DNA from: Hyalangium versicolor
GTDB taxonomy: Bacteria; Myxococcota; Myxococcia; Myxococcales; Myxococcaceae
DNA: 64,000 nucleotides
Reading direction: 5' to 3'
Assembly: GCF_020103695.1 (NCBI RefSeq)
Contig: NZ_JAHXBF010000043.1
Coordinates: 18,351 to 82,350 of the forward strand
A model generated the notes under the pieces. It did no database searches, was not told where the DNA came from, and was given only the letters and a program-made list of their open reading frames with translations. The position numbers and the translations under genes were made by a program. How positions within the stretch are numbered: position 1 is the first letter of the stretch; every line of letters begins with the position of its first letter. This document shows, one piece after another, positions 62,848 to 64,000 of the stretch.

Positions 62848-63424
62848 CTACGGGCGTGTCGAGTCGAGGGGGGCGGTGCTCGCGCGAACGGGACCCGGTC
62901 CGGATCTCCTCCGGACCATGAATCGCTTGAACTCTTGCGGCGGCAGGAAGTGTGGGTTCTCGAAGATCGTCCCATTCAGGACGACATGCGAGTGCGTGGC
63001 GAGTGCGTCCGCGAGCACGCGCCCATGGAATGCGTTGATGTCATAGGCGCAGGCGAGGGTGCAGTCATACGTGGTGCACAGCTGGTTCACCGCGTACTCG
63101 TAGTCGACCAGGTCATCGGTGCCCGGGAGATTCCGCAGCGCCCAGCTCATCTCGCCGAGCGTGCGCACGGACGAGCAGGAACTGGAACCGGCGCTGTGCC
63201 TCCGCGCTGTCGATGTCCACTCCCTGGTCGCGCAGGCGGGTGCGCAGATGGGGGTGCTCCCCGCTGGAGAAGATGCAGACCACCTGCTCGCCGGAGGTCA
63301 GGCCCTCGCGCAAGTAGGGCAGAAAAACGGATTCAAGCTGTTCAGAGGAATCGTAGAAGCAGCAGATATGCCGCAGGCCCGACAGCGGACGGTCACAGAT
63401 GGTAATCGAGCGTCCCGAATTCAT
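62848..63424 (-). pseudogene. MEDS-domain protein, frameshifted
   Basis: Frame 1 (63424 downwards) begins with the MEDS sensor domain: SGLRHICCFYDSSEQLESVF, LPYLREGLTSGEQVVCIF. Near 63150 it goes out of frame. The sequence continues in another frame (TLGEMSWALRNLPGTDDLVD, YEYAVNQLCTTYDCTLACAY) to 62848. Together they would make a complete MEDS domain protein of about 190 residues. MEDS proteins bind small ligands and regulate signalling. The break may be a mutation or an indel error. Confidence 0.75.
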
Positions 63425-63657
63425 GGGACTACGCTTCTACGAGACGGCGATTCGCGTCAAGAACCTCGAGCGCTGCGGTTCCCACTGCAGAACCGACCCT
63501 TGAGACGAGCCCCCCATGAGGACTGGCAGGGATTCTGTCCCTTTTTCAGCAGCCTGCCAGGCAGCCTCGGACTGCCCGTGTTCCTCCTGTATTTCCAGGT
63601 GGAGACACCCCGGCTTGGCGGCTAAATGGTGCTCCTTCCCTGTGGAGAGCACATCCC
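63425..63657. other. Intergenic stretch
   Basis: About 230 bases between divergent broken sensor genes. No gene or repeat is evident; it should hold their promoters. Confidence 0.3.
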
Positions 63658-63882
63658 TTGACATCGAAGTATCAGCAGCAGGAACCCTCCGCCGACATCT
63701 TCGTCGGCGACGGCGAGATGGCCAGACTGATGCGGGCCCACGACTGGGCCTCCACTTCCTTGGGCAGGCCGGAGACCTGGCCGAACGCGCTGAAGGTGGC
63801 CCTTCGGCTCCTGCTCACCTCGCGGTTCGAGATGTGGCTGGGCTGGGGCCCCGACATCCACTTCTTCTACAACGATGCCTAG
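63658..63882 (+). pseudogene. Truncated N-terminus of hybrid sensor histidine kinase
   Basis: From TTG 63658 (GGAG upstream) the frame gives about 74 residues: FVGDGEMARLMRAHDWASTS, LGRPETWPNALKVALRLLLT, WLGWGPDIHFFYNDA, then TAG. This is the recognisable start of large PAS/GAF sensor kinases, which continue with YxPxLG after NDA. Homology ends exactly where insertion-sequence DNA appears to begin, so the gene is probably cut by the neighbouring transposon. Confidence 0.72.

Positions 63883-64000
<118 letters not shown>

Overview
The window looks like chromosomal DNA of a myxobacterium, most likely of the Archangium/Cystobacter/Stigmatella side of the Myxococcota. The pointers are high GC with strong third-position GC bias, a MYXO-CTERM surface protein with repeated ELWRTDGT motifs, a Sit-like polymorphic toxin lipoprotein, a DUF2381 protein beside a Ser/Thr kinase, and many Hanks-type kinases. 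No rRNA or complete tRNA gene was found.

Layout. 0-15.8 kb is mostly host-like: a surface repeat protein, a protoglobin, a DapA-like aldolase/cupin pair divergent from a MocR regulator, a rifampin phosphotransferase, a PhnD-like binding protein paired with a chemoreceptor, a Sit-like toxin/immunity pair and a PD-(D/E)XK-like protein. 15.9-42.0 kb is an accretion island. The same T-arm plus acceptor 3' end of a tRNA or tmRNA occurs three times in the same orientation (15959, 24675, 42001), and a tyrosine recombinase lies at or just before the second and third copies. I read this as two tandem integrative elements. Element A (about 8.7 kb) carries a complete type VI secretion effector cassette (DUF2169 adaptor, ketosynthase-like protein, PAAR-like protein, AHH nuclease, Imm11-like immunity) and a family B DNA polymerase fused to an excisionase-type HTH domain, split by one in-frame TAA. 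Element B (about 17.3 kb) carries a lower-GC, tightly overlapping operon (HTH, aminotransferase, amidinotransferase, HIT, guanylate-kinase-like ATPase, 806-residue membrane protein of unknown family, NUDIX, PTS-enzyme-I-like protein), then kinases, a DUF2381 protein, two arrays of a degenerate ~70-75 bp repeat, and an HTH/integrase pair.

42-64 kb returns to host-like content: an LRR protein, a frameshifted TPR gene, a GH18 chitinase lipoprotein, a MarR/beta-lactamase-fold pair with a palindromic operator, a LysR/SnoaL/DUF1330 group, a sigma factor coupled to a zinc-finger Ser/Thr kinase with TPRs, HEAT-type secreted proteins, an M23 peptidase, a lipase, and a decayed right end with broken sensor genes and an ISAzo13-like transposase running off the window.

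How genes work together. The best-supported units are the T6SS cassette (loading adaptor to spike tip to toxin to immunity), the eight-gene element B operon (probably makes and processes a small guanidino- or phospho-metabolite; product unknown), the kinase-sigma pair (zinc-finger kinase likely controls its own sigma factor), and the toxin/immunity pair. Five genes carry a single nonsense or frameshift lesion, so either pseudogenization or residual assembly error must be considered.
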